Shown here one piece after another: positions 49,776 to 58,505 of a stretch of 64,000 bases of DNA. The notes beneath the pieces were generated by a model. That model had not been told where the DNA came from. It did no database searches and saw only the letters and a list, made by a program, of their open reading frames with translations. This DNA comes from Microbacterium sp. BH-3-3-3. GTDB lineage: Bacteria > Actinomycetota > Actinomycetes > Actinomycetales > Microbacteriaceae. The position numbers and the translations under genes were made by a program. The stretch's first letter is position 1, and each line of letters opens with the position of its first letter. The stretch lies in assembly GCF_007679045.1 (NCBI RefSeq), contig NZ_VEFS01000007.1, positions 1-64,000 of the forward strand, in the 5' to 3' direction.

Positions 49776-52700
49776 GACGCGCTCACCGCCGAGACCGTGT
49801 GGATGCGGCAGAGCCCGTACGAGAACTCGTCGCGGCAGTGCACCTCATACGGTGCCGCGAAGCTCGTGCCGCGCATGACGTCGACCGCGCGCTGCACGCG
49901 CCCGACGAACTCCTCGCGCTGGGTGTCGTCGAACGGCGGCTGCGTCGGCTCGGCGTAGTCCTTCTTCGCCGCGCTCGGGCGCAGCACGAGGAGCTTGGCC
50001 CCGCCGGAGGGAAGCCCCTCGACCTGCTCGATCGCCCCCGACGAGAACGCCAATTGGTAGGCGGCTAGCTGCGGATTGTCGGCGACCTTGAGGTCGGTCT
50101 GCGGCTCGTTCTTGCCCGTCTTGAGGTCGACGATCACGACCTCTCCGGCCGGGGTCACCTCGACGCGGTCGATGTCACCGCTGAGCACGGCGCCGTGCAC
50201 GGTGGCGCCGTCGGGCACGGCCGCGCCGTCGTCGACGCCGTCGGCGTGCTGCCCGCCGGCATCCGGGATCGGGATCGGCACCTCGAAGTGCCGCTCGGCG
50301 CCCACGAGTCGACCGCCGGCGTCGTCGAAGCGCCGCAGGTAGGTCGCGAGGCGTCGCACGAGGTCGCGGGCACGCGTGCGCTCGGCCTTCTCGCGCCACG
50401 CGGCGTCGAACACCAGCTCGCCCCAGCGCTCGTCGACGACGGCCCACAGGTCTTCTTCGGACGACGAGGCCGCGGTCTCGAGTGCCGCGTGGATGATCGT
50501 GCCGATGCCGGCGGTCGTGCCACCGCGGTCGCCGCCGAGGTCGGCGATCACCCAGTCGAGCTGGCACTCTTCGAGCGCGTGGAGGCGCGAAGGCGAAACG
50601 CGGACGTCTTCGCGCGTGAGGTCGCGCAGCGGGGCCGACGAGCTCGGTGCCACGACGCCGTACCACTGCTCGGGGGCGGCACCGGCGACTCCGGCGGCGG
50701 CCAGCAGCGCCAGCTGACCGGCGGCGTGCGTGCGCTCGGGCGCGGGAACGCGCGCGGTAGTCAGCGAGCGGCGGTGGCGCGCGACGAGTCCGCGCAGCGA
50801 CAGCGGGTGCTCGGGGATGGATGCCGCGGGCTCGGGCGCCGGCAACATCTCGAACAACACGCTGGGGCCGGTGTCGTCGTCGTCGACCGCGGTGACGATG
50901 AGCCGAGCGTCGGCGCGACTGATCGCGCGGACGAACAGCCGCAGCTCGTCGTGCATCGCGGCGCGGCGCCGATCGAGCATGCCGGCGGCCGGCAGATCGG
51001 GGTGCTGCACGGCGTCGGCCAGACGCCAGGTCTCGAGCAGCCCGCCGCGCAGGCGCGTGTTGGGCCACACACCCTCTTGGACACCGGCGACCACGACGGT
51101 GTCGAAGTCGGTTCCCGCGGCAGCGGCCGGCGTCAGCACGCGCACGGTGTCGACGACCGCGGGCTGTTCGATGCGGTCTTCGGCCACGTCGCTGTCGAGC
51201 ACCCCGCGAAGGAACACCGACGCCTCGCCGTCGGGCTCGCGCTCGGTGAAGCGCTTGGCCGCCTGGAACAGCGCCACGATCGCATCGAGGTCGCGGTCGG
51301 CCTGCTCGGCCACGGGCCCGTGACCGCGGGCTGCCTCGCGCCAGGTGCGGGCGAGCGCGCTGCGCTCCCAGGCCGTCCAGAGCAGTTCGTGCGCCGTCGC
51401 GCGCTGCAGGGCCTGGGCCCGGAGCGCGGTCAGCGTCTCGCCCAGCCGCATCGCCCGCCGCGCCTCGCGCGAGTCGATGGTCTCGAGCTCGAGCGGGAAT
51501 CGCACTCCCGAGACCAGCAGTTCGGTGGCGGAGCGGACTCCCCCGGCCCCGACCTCGTCGTGACGCAGCGCCGTGCGCAGGCGCCGGAGCTCGATGGGGT
51601 CGAGCCCGCCGAACGTGCCGAGGAGTGCGTCGACCACCTGCTCGGGAGCCCACTCGTCGGGGTCGCGCATGCCGAGCTCGACCAGAGCGACCAAATCGCG
51701 CACGGGACGCTGCACGCCGAGTGCGAGACCCGGACCGCTGGCCCGAGCCGGCACCTCGCGCGCCGAAAGCTCGGCCTCGAGCGTGGCGACCTGTCGCGAA
51801 TCGTGGGCGATCACGGCGCAGCGACCCCACGGCACGCCGTCGAGCACGTGACGCTCGCGCAGCAGACGGGCGATGGCGTCGGCCTCTTCGGCGGGCGAAC
51901 GCAACAGGTAGGTGCGCACCGAGCCCTCGACCGGCGCGCCGAGCGGCGCCCGGCGATGCGCGACGACCCCGGCCGCGCCGATCCGCGACGCGACCTGGCG
52001 CACGAGGTCGACCTGTTCGGCGGTACCGCGATGCGGAGTGCCGAGCGCCGCCGTGGTGCCGAGTTCGCGCGCCAGCCGGGCGAAGTTCTCGGGGGTCGCG
52101 CCCCGGAATGCCCCCGACCCCACGTCAGGGTCGCCGAAGGCCACGACTCCGATGCCGAGGGCCCGACAGGCCCGCAGCAGGTCGATTCCGCCCGAGGTGA
52201 GCTCTTGCGCGTCGTCGACCAGCACGCACTTCAGCGAGGCGAAACGGCCGAGCAGGTCGCGATCGACGAGCGCTTCGTCGAGCACCGCGACGGCCTCGCG
52301 CGCCAGGTCGGCCGCGTCGCGATGCGCACCGCGCATGGCCGCGCGCACCGCGCGGTACTCGTCGGCGAACGACGCGAGCGAGGCCCAGACGGGGAGCTCG
52401 TGCTGCCTGGCGAGCTCGGCGAGGTCGGCCGAGGTGACGCCGAGATCGGTGCACTCCGCGAGGAACGCGCGCAGGTCGCCGCGGAAGCCGCGAGTCGCGC
52501 GGATCGCCGACCAGAGCCAGGCGGGCCAGCGCGAGTGCCCCTCGGCCTCGTCGAGGGCGTCGCCGTCGAGCAGGTCGCGGATGATCTGGTCTTCGTCGCC
52601 GCCGGTGAGCAACTGCGGCGGCTCGCCCCCGCGGCGCACCTCGGCTCCGCGCACGAGCTGGAAGGCGAACGACGCCAGCGACCGCGCGAGCGCACCGGCG

Positions 52701-52972
52701 GTGGCCTGGCCGACCGCGAGCGCGAGCCGGTCGCGCAGGGCCGTCGCCGCCGGTCGCGTGGGCGTGAGCACGAGCAGGTGGTCGGGGTCGATTCCGGATG
52801 CCACGAGCTTGCGCGCCCGCGCCAGCAGAGCCGTCGTCTTGCCCGACCCCGGCGCCCCCACCACGACGCCGCTCGTCTCGGGGGCCCACCCCGCGACTGC
52901 CCGCTGATCGTCGTCGAGCGCGTGCCCGTCGACGGCGGAGGCGTCGAGCTCAGCGGCATCCGGGATCTGCAT
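49772..52972 (-). CDS. adnA: AdnA-like helicase-nuclease subunit
   Basis: A 1066-residue protein: Walker A VVVGAPGSGKTTALLARA (~37-53), Walker B-like CVLVDDAQELTSGG (DDAQ instead of DExx), FGDPDVGSGAFRG, and a C-terminal PD-(D/E)XK nuclease with SGDIDRVEVTPAGEVVIVDL and KTGKN (~930-955). It is the partner of the downstream AdnB-like protein; order and overlap match mycobacterial adnA-adnB. ATG 52972 has TGGAG just upstream. It is divergent from the DUF3107 gene. Confidence 0.92.
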   Translation of the reverse strand: MQIPDAAELDASAVDGHALDDDQRAVAGWAPETSGVVVGAPGSGKTTALLARARKLVASGIDPDHLLVLTPTRPAATALRDRLALAVGQATAGALARSLASFAFQLVRGAEVRRGGEPPQLLTGGDEDQIIRDLLDGDALDEAEGHSRWPAWLWSAIRATRGFRGDLRAFLAECTDLGVTSADLAELARQHELPVWASLASFADEYRAVRAAMRGAHRDAADLAREAVAVLDEALVDRDLLGRFASLKCVLVDDAQELTSGGIDLLRACRALGIGVVAFGDPDVGSGAFRGATPENFARLARELGTTAALGTPHRGTAEQVDLVRQVASRIGAAGVVAHRRAPLGAPVEGSVRTYLLRSPAEEADAIARLLRERHVLDGVPWGRCAVIAHDSRQVATLEAELSAREVPARASGPGLALGVQRPVRDLVALVELGMRDPDEWAPEQVVDALLGTFGGLDPIELRRLRTALRHDEVGAGGVRSATELLVSGVRFPLELETIDSREARRAMRLGETLTALRAQALQRATAHELLWTAWERSALARTWREAARGHGPVAEQADRDLDAIVALFQAAKRFTEREPDGEASVFLRGVLDSDVAEDRIEQPAVVDTVRVLTPAAAAGTDFDTVVVAGVQEGVWPNTRLRGGLLETWRLADAVQHPDLPAAGMLDRRRAAMHDELRLFVRAISRADARLIVTAVDDDDTGPSVLFEMLPAPEPAASIPEHPLSLRGLVARHRRSLTTARVPAPERTHAAGQLALLAAAGVAGAAPEQWYGVVAPSSSAPLRDLTREDVRVSPSRLHALEECQLDWVIADLGGDRGGTTAGIGTIIHAALETAASSSEEDLWAVVDERWGELVFDAAWREKAERTRARDLVRRLATYLRRFDDAGGRLVGAERHFEVPIPIPDAGGQHADGVDDGAAVPDGATVHGAVLSGDIDRVEVTPAGEVVIVDLKTGKNEPQTDLKVADNPQLAAYQLAFSSGAIEQVEGLPSGGAKLLVLRPSAAKKDYAEPTQPPFDDTQREEFVGRVQRAVDVMRGTSFAAPYEVHCRDEFSYGLCRIHTVSAVSAS

Positions 52973-53160
52973 GTCTCCACGCTAAACGCGACCTCCGACA
53001 TCGGGTCGCGCGACGCCCGGAGGCCGCCGGGAACGGCCCCGAGCATCCGCGCGTTCGCCGTCCGCGAAGCGGGGCCCGCTCCGGGACGCGGTGTCGGAAC
53101 CCTGCCCTAGAGTCGAATCACGCGCCGGGCCGACCGCGGCCCGCGGGGAAAGGACGCATC

Positions 53161-53385
53161 GTGGAGATCCGCATCGGCATCACCAACACCGGCCGCGAGC
53201 TCAACTTCGAGACGAACGAGAGCTCCGATGCCGTCAAGTCGGCCGTGGCCGCCGCTCTCGACAACTCGGCCAGCCACGTCTCCTTCACCGACGTGAAGGG
53301 CAACTCCTACCTCGTCCCCACCGCCAACCTGGCCTTCGTCGAGCTCGGCACCGAAGAGTCGCGCCGCGTCGGCTTCGTCGCCTGA
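53161..53385 (+). CDS. DUF3107 domain-containing protein
   Basis: A 74-residue protein that is almost entirely the conserved domain: VEIRIGITNTGRELNFETNE, AVKSAVAAAL and YLVPTANLAFVELG with terminal RRVGF. It matches M. tuberculosis Rv3208A (TB9.4). Small beta-rich ATP-binding role has been suggested for the family; not proven. GTG start with AAAGGA upstream. The next small membrane gene follows by 10 bp. Confidence 0.92.
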   Translation: MEIRIGITNTGRELNFETNESSDAVKSAVAAALDNSASHVSFTDVKGNSYLVPTANLAFVELGTEESRRVGFVA

Positions 53386-53395
53386 TCCCACGACC

Positions 53396-53683
53396 GTGCA
53401 GATCCTGCTCGGTGTGATCCTCGGAGCGGTCGTCGGCCTCGCGGCGCACGTCGCGTTGCCGCACCGCTCCTTGCGTGGAGTTGCGCTCGCGCCCCTCGCC
53501 GGGGCCGCCGCCGCGGCCGTCGTCTGGACGGCGCTCACCTGGGCGGGTCTGGGCGTCGACTCCCCGATCTTGTGGATCGTTGCCGTGCTCGCGCCGGCGC
53601 TCACGAGCTTCGTGCTCGTCACCCTCGTCAGCCGCGCTCGCCTGACCCGCGACGAAGCCGACCGCGTGCGCCTGGGCGCCTGA
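53396..53683 (+). CDS. Small hypothetical membrane protein
   Basis: A 95-residue protein with three hydrophobic helices (QILLGVILGAVVGLAAHVAL, GVALAPLAGAAAAAVVWTAL, ILWIVAVLAPALTSFVLVTL) and a charged C-terminus. GTG start; likely co-transcribed with the DUF3107 gene. No family recognised. Confidence 0.75.
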   Translation: MQILLGVILGAVVGLAAHVALPHRSLRGVALAPLAGAAAAAVVWTALTWAGLGVDSPILWIVAVLAPALTSFVLVTLVSRARLTRDEADRVRLGA

Positions 53684-53842
53684 CCTGACGCAAGCCCCCG
53701 CCGCGGGGCCTGAGCGACCGGCTACGAGACCGGCGCCCGAACGGCGCCGAACCTGCTGCGGAGTTGGCGCCCTGCCGTCACGGGAAGTGTTCCCGAGCCG
53801 CTATACGGGTTCACACCCCCGCCCAACAGAGCCACCCAGATC

Positions 53843-54559
53843 TCAGGCCGCGAGCCCCATGGCATCCATTCGCCGTGCGTGTGCACCCATCAGTTCGCTG
53901 AAGACGGGCTCGACCTTGGCTTCTTCGGCGCTGTCGAGGTGGCCGTGGCGCAGCGCGGCGCGGGCGACGAGCAGCGTGTCTCCGACGAGTCGACGGCCCC
54001 ACAGCGCGAGCAGCCAACGCCACTCCTCGTCGCTCTCGATCGTCTGGCCGAGGATGTCGACGATCGCCTGACGGTCGTCGTCGGCCTGCAGGATGCGCGC
54101 GACGCGACGGCCGGTGTCTCCGTAGCTCGACGACAGTGCGAGGTAGAAGTCGTCGAGCATGCCCGCCGTGATGTGCACGGTGAGCATGGTCTCCTGCGGG
54201 CGGATGCCGTGCGTGTTGCGGCGGAACGCGTCGAGCGACTCGCGGAAGGGCAGCATCAGCTGCGTCGGGTCGGCCCCGCGCTCGCGGATCACCGCGACGA
54301 GCTCCTGATGCTTGATCAGCGCCGCGCCGGCCGCGCGCGACAGCGACTCCTTCTCGGCGAGCTCGGGCGTCAGCGCGATCAGCTCGCTCAGCGTCTCGAA
54401 GAAACCGAGCTGCAGATAGGCCGCCTGTCCGAGGAAGGTCTCGACCTCGGGAGCGAGCTCCGCGAAGTCGACCCGCATGGCCTCGCCGAGGTCTCCGCGC
54501 GAGCGCAACTGCAGCGTGCGGCCCACCGGGCGCTGACGACGACGGAACCACTCGAACAC
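53843..54559 (-). CDS. Ferritin-like fold protein
   Basis: A 238-residue all-helical protein of the ferritin-like_3 type found next to DEAD-box helicase and DUF3107 genes in actinobacteria (Rv3210c-like). Conserved stretches: FLGQAAYLQLGFFETLSELI, EKESLSRAAGAALIKHQELV, DDFYLALSSSYGDTGRRV and DEEWRWLLALWGRRLVGDTL. Acidic and His residues on the helices might bind metal, not shown. GTG 54559 has AGG 9 nt upstream. Divergent from the helicase gene. Confidence 0.87.
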   Translation of the reverse strand: MFEWFRRRQRPVGRTLQLRSRGDLGEAMRVDFAELAPEVETFLGQAAYLQLGFFETLSELIALTPELAEKESLSRAAGAALIKHQELVAVIRERGADPTQLMLPFRESLDAFRRNTHGIRPQETMLTVHITAGMLDDFYLALSSSYGDTGRRVARILQADDDRQAIVDILGQTIESDEEWRWLLALWGRRLVGDTLLVARAALRHGHLDSAEEAKVEPVFSELMGAHARRMDAMGLAA

Positions 54560-54710
54560 AGACCACAGCCTAGGCGTCGGGGGCCCGCGAGACACGCCGG
54601 GTAGAGTGGAGGAGTCCCGGCGATGGATCGGGACCCCGCGCCTGTGGACGAGTGACGGCGTGGATACGACTCCCCCAGGCGGTCTCTCGCCGCCGGAACA
54701 GGCACGCACT

Positions 54711-56168
54711 ATGACGACTTTCGCCGATCTCGGCGTCGACCAGGACATCGTCGACGCCCTCGCGACCAAGGGCATCATCGATGCCTTCCCCATCCAGGAG
54801 CAGACGATCCCCCTCGGCCTTCCCGGCCAGGACATCATCGGCCAGGCCAAGACGGGTACCGGAAAGACCTTCGGCTTCGGCATCCCCGTCGTGCAGCGCC
54901 TCGGACCGAACCCCGAGCCCGGCGTGAAGGCTCTCATCGTGGTCCCCACCCGCGAGCTCGCGGTGCAGGTGTACGAAGACATGGACATGCTGACCTCGAA
55001 CCGCCCCACCAGCGTCGTCGCCATCTACGGCGGCAAGGCGTACGAGGGTCAGATCGACCAGCTCAAGGCCGGCGCGCAGATCGTCGTCGGAACCCCCGGT
55101 CGCCTCATCGACCTCGCCAACCAGCGCCTGCTCGACCTGTCGCACGCGACCGAGGTCGTGCTCGACGAGGCCGACAAGATGCTCGACCTCGGCTTCCTCG
55201 CCGACATCGAGAAGATCTTCTCCAAGGTCCCGCCGGTGCGTCACACGCAGCTTTTCTCGGCGACGATGCCCGGACCGATCGTCGCGCTCGCCCGCCGCTT
55301 CATGTCGAACCCCATCCACATGCGCGCCAACGACCCCGACGAGGGCCTCACCCAGGCGAACATCAAGCACCTCGTCTACCGCGCGCACTCGCTCGACAAA
55401 GACGAGGTCATCGCCCGCATCCTCCAGTCGGAGGGCCGCGAGAAGGCCGTCATCTTCACGCGCACCAAGCGCGCCGCCCAGAAGCTCGTGGATGAGCTCG
55501 GCGACCGCGGCTTCAACGCCGCCGCCGTGCACGGCGACATGAGCCAGGAAGCGCGCGAGCGCTCGATGGCCGCGTTCAAGGCCGGCAAGAAGGACGTGCT
55601 GATCGCGACCGACGTCGCCGCCCGCGGTATCGACGTGAACGACGTCACCCACGTGATCAACCACACGATCCCCGACGATGAGAAGACGTACCTGCACCGC
55701 GCGGGTCGCACCGGCCGTGCCGGCAAGACCGGTATCGCGGTCACGTTCGTCGACTGGGACGACCTGCACAAGTGGGCGCTCATCAACCGCGCCCTCGAGT
55801 TCGGCCAGCCCGAGCCCACCGAGACCTACTCGTCGAGCCCGCACCTCTACACCGACCTCGACATCCCCGAGGGCACCAAGGGTCGCCTCGTGACCGCGCC
55901 GAAGGCCGTCGCGCCCAAGCAGGTCGAGAGAAAGAACGAGACTCCGGATGCCGAGGGCTCCCGCGGTCCGCGTCGTCGCCGCCGTGGCGACTCGGCGACG
56001 GGCGGCGCGACCTCGACCGACGCCGGTGCAGCCGACCGCTCCGAGGGCGGCGGCGGCACGCACGACGGTGCGGGCAAGGAGCACCACGACGGCAACGCGG
56101 CTCCGCGTCGTCGCCGTCGCCGCCGCAGCGGCGGTTCGTCGGGCGCCCCGACGGCCCCCGTCTCCTGA
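54711..56168 (+). CDS. DEAD-box RNA helicase (RhlE/DeaD-like)
   Basis: A 485-residue SF2 helicase: Q-motif FPIQEQTIPLGL, Walker A AKTGTGKTFGF (~46-56), PTRELAVQ, VGTPGRL, VVLDEADKMLD (~150), FSATMP (~182), VIFTRTKRAA, ATDVAARGID and HRAGRTGRAGKTG (~328). The C-terminal tail is Arg/Gly-rich (RRRRRGDS and RRRRRRRSGGSSG), typical for RNA tethering. ATG 54711 begins the conserved MTTFADLGVD; in-frame starts upstream lack support. Followed by a strong terminator. Confidence 0.93.
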   Translation: MTTFADLGVDQDIVDALATKGIIDAFPIQEQTIPLGLPGQDIIGQAKTGTGKTFGFGIPVVQRLGPNPEPGVKALIVVPTRELAVQVYEDMDMLTSNRPTSVVAIYGGKAYEGQIDQLKAGAQIVVGTPGRLIDLANQRLLDLSHATEVVLDEADKMLDLGFLADIEKIFSKVPPVRHTQLFSATMPGPIVALARRFMSNPIHMRANDPDEGLTQANIKHLVYRAHSLDKDEVIARILQSEGREKAVIFTRTKRAAQKLVDELGDRGFNAAAVHGDMSQEARERSMAAFKAGKKDVLIATDVAARGIDVNDVTHVINHTIPDDEKTYLHRAGRTGRAGKTGIAVTFVDWDDLHKWALINRALEFGQPEPTETYSSSPHLYTDLDIPEGTKGRLVTAPKAVAPKQVERKNETPDAEGSRGPRRRRRGDSATGGATSTDAGAADRSEGGGGTHDGAGKEHHDGNAAPRRRRRRRSGGSSGAPTAPVS

Positions 56169-56183
56169 GCGACGCACGCTGAC

Positions 56184-56219
56184 ACGGCGCCGATCCCCAC
56201 CGCGGGGTCGGCGCCGTTT
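56184..56219 (+). terminator. Rho-independent terminator after the DEAD-box helicase gene
   Basis: Arms ACGGCGCCGA (56184-56193) with CCCC, and GGGG with TCGGCGCCGT (56208-56217), one bulged T, then TTTC. It sits 15 bp after the stop codon, between convergent genes. Confidence 0.85.
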
Positions 56220-56276
56220 CGCGTGGCGCCGGGGTCCCGGCATCCGGGATCTCGATCACGCCGGGATCGCCGCCGC

Positions 56277-57137
56277 CTAGGGGAAGACCGGCGCCGTGCC
56301 GCGGCCGAGGGCGAAGATGCGCGCGACCATGTCGTCGGCCGTGGTGTTCTCGCCCGGCATGTTGGGCTTGCCGAGACCGTGGTAGTCGCTCGACCCCGTC
56401 ACGATGAGGTCGCGCTCGGCGGCGAGGTCGGCGAGCAGCGCCGTGGGCTCGGAAAGGTTCTCGCGGTGGTGCAGCTCGAAGCCGGCGAGGCCCGCATCGA
56501 GCATCGCCGTCAGCACGCTGTCGGGGAGCAGGGCGCGGCCGGCCGGGTGGGCGATGATCGGCACCCCGCCCGCGCCGACGACGAGCTCCACTGCCGTGAC
56601 GGGATCGGGTGCGTACAACGCAACGTAGTAGTCGCCCGACGGGTGGAGGATGCTCGCGAACGCCTCGGTCCGATCCACCACGATGCCCCGGGCGACGAGC
56701 GCGTCGGCGATGTGCGGGCGGCCGACCGTCGCGCCGTCTGTGGTCTGGGCGACGATGTCGTCCCACGCGATGTCGTAGTCGTGCGAGATGCGCTCGGCCA
56801 TGATCTGCGCGCGGTCCAGGCGCGACGAACGGATGCGATCGGTCATCGCCCGCAGGTCGGCGTCGTCGGGATCGACGAGGTACGCGAGCAGGTGCACGCT
56901 GCGCCAGCGGTGTCGGGCCGACAGTTCCATGCCCGGCACGAACGTCATACCGAGAGAGGTGGCGGCCTCGGCCGCCTCGGCCCAGCCCGACGTCGTGTCG
57001 TGGTCGGTGAGCGCCGCGGTGTGAAGACCGTGCCGGTGCGCCGCGGCCATGACCTCGGCCGGGGGCTCGGTGCCGTCGGAGTGCGACGAGTGCAGGTGCA
57101 GGTCGGTCGGTCCTTCGAATCGACGATGCTGCGGCAC
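56277..57137 (-). CDS. PHP domain phosphoesterase
   Basis: A 286-residue polymerase-and-histidinol-phosphatase fold protein with its metal ligands visible: DLHLHSSHSDGTE, LTDHDTTSGW, GMELSARH, IIAHPAGR, ELHHREN and TGSSDYHG. Stand-alone members act as 3',5'-nucleotide (pAp) or 5'-nucleotide phosphatases, or as exonuclease-like TrpH proteins. GTG 57137 (MPQHRRFEG) is the last start before the domain. Convergent with the helicase gene. Confidence 0.9.
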   Translation of the reverse strand: MPQHRRFEGPTDLHLHSSHSDGTEPPAEVMAAAHRHGLHTAALTDHDTTSGWAEAAEAATSLGMTFVPGMELSARHRWRSVHLLAYLVDPDDADLRAMTDRIRSSRLDRAQIMAERISHDYDIAWDDIVAQTTDGATVGRPHIADALVARGIVVDRTEAFASILHPSGDYYVALYAPDPVTAVELVVGAGGVPIIAHPAGRALLPDSVLTAMLDAGLAGFELHHRENLSEPTALLADLAAERDLIVTGSSDYHGLGKPNMPGENTTADDMVARIFALGRGTAPVFP

Positions 57138-57354
57138 CCGTCGAGCGTATCGCGCCGGCCCTCCGTGCGCGGGACAAGCGAGCGGCGCGGGACGGGCGAG
57201 CGGCGCGGTTCGGGGCAGGTTCTGCAGGTCGGGGCGGATATGTCGCGCCCCAACCCTGCGGAATTCGCCCCAAACCCCCCGGCGCACACCGCACGGCGCC
57301 CCGCGCGCAGGTGCCACCCGGGCGGCATCCGCCGATCTCTCAGACGGCTCACCT

Positions 57355-58398
57355 ATGGTCGGGTGCGTGCGTCGATTGCTCGGTCTCCTGGTCGCGCTCG
57401 CCTTCGCGGCGGGCGCCGCTGTGCTGACGTGGCCCTCCGCGTTCGGGCTCGAGCGCACTTTCCCGCTCGCGCAGATCATCTCGTTCCGCGCCCCGATCGC
57501 CGCCGCACTGCTGGCCGCGACCCTGCTGATGCTGCTGTTCGCGCTCATCCGGCCGATCCGCGCCCTCGCGCTCGTGCTGGCGCTGATCTTCGGCATCTCG
57601 GGCGGCGTCAACGTCGCCCTGCTGAGTCAGCGCGGTCTCGGCACCGAGACGCTGCCGGCCAAGACCGACACGAGCCTGCGCGTCATGACCTGGAACACCG
57701 CGGGCTCGGCGACCTCGGCCGAGTCGATCGCGCAGTTCGCCGTCGGCATGCAGGCCGACGTGGTGACCCTGCCCGAGACGACCATCGACACCGGCGCCGA
57801 AGTCGCGAAGCTGATGCGCGACATGGGGCAGCCGATGTGGGCGCACCACGCCGAGTACGGCGAGTACGGCATCACCGGGTGGGATGCCACCTCCACCACC
57901 GTGCTCATCAAGCCCGAGCTGGGCGACTATTCGGTGATCCAGTCGTCGCTCGACGGCTCGAGCAACACCTCGACCGTGCCGAGCGCCGTCGCCATGCCCG
58001 TCTCGGGCGACGGACCGATCATCGTCGCCGCCCACGCCGTCGCTCCCCGCGAGGAGTACATGACGCAGTGGCGCAGCGACCTGCAGTGGCTGGCGGATCA
58101 GTGCGCGAGCGACAACGTCATCCTCGCCGGTGACTTCAACGCCACGCTCGACCACATGACCGGAATGGGCGTCGACGGCGGCACCCTCGGTCGCTGCCAC
58201 GACACGGCATCCGACAGCGGAAACGGCGGCGTCGGCACCTGGCCCACGAACGCCCCGGCCCTGCTGGGCGCGCCCATCGACCACGTGATGGCCACCCCCG
58301 ATTGGACCGTGTCGGGCTCCGTCGTCATGCGGACTCTCGACGGCTCGGGCAGCGATCACCGGCCGATCGTCGTGCAGCTCGAGCGCACCGGCGGCTGA
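57355..58398 (+). CDS. Membrane-anchored endonuclease/exonuclease/phosphatase (EEP) family protein
   Basis: A 347-residue protein: three N-terminal hydrophobic segments (LLGLLVALAFAAGAAVLTW, IAAALLAATLLMLLFALI, LALVLALIFGISGGVNVALL), then an extracytoplasmic EEP domain with RVMTWNTAG (~108), LPETTID, AGDFNATLDHM (~256) and GSDHRPIVV (~332). The Asn, Glu, Asp/Asn and Asp-His set is complete, so it is probably an active metal phosphodiesterase outside the cell. ATG 57355 is used; GTG 57367 is the alternative. Substrate unknown. Confidence 0.88.
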   Translation: MVGCVRRLLGLLVALAFAAGAAVLTWPSAFGLERTFPLAQIISFRAPIAAALLAATLLMLLFALIRPIRALALVLALIFGISGGVNVALLSQRGLGTETLPAKTDTSLRVMTWNTAGSATSAESIAQFAVGMQADVVTLPETTIDTGAEVAKLMRDMGQPMWAHHAEYGEYGITGWDATSTTVLIKPELGDYSVIQSSLDGSSNTSTVPSAVAMPVSGDGPIIVAAHAVAPREEYMTQWRSDLQWLADQCASDNVILAGDFNATLDHMTGMGVDGGTLGRCHDTASDSGNGGVGTWPTNAPALLGAPIDHVMATPDWTVSGSVVMRTLDGSGSDHRPIVVQLERTGG

Positions 58399-58505
58399 AG
58401 CGACCCGCCCTCGCACGAGGCTCCGGATGCCACCCGCCCGGCGCCGCGTTCTCACCACGGCCGCGCATCCGTGCACAACGCGCGCGGCGGTGCGAGACTG
58501 GAACG

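Noticed and set aside
50195..53110. 971-codon plus-strand frame antisense to adnA
   Set aside because: The opposite strand has complete helicase and nuclease motifs; this frame has none.
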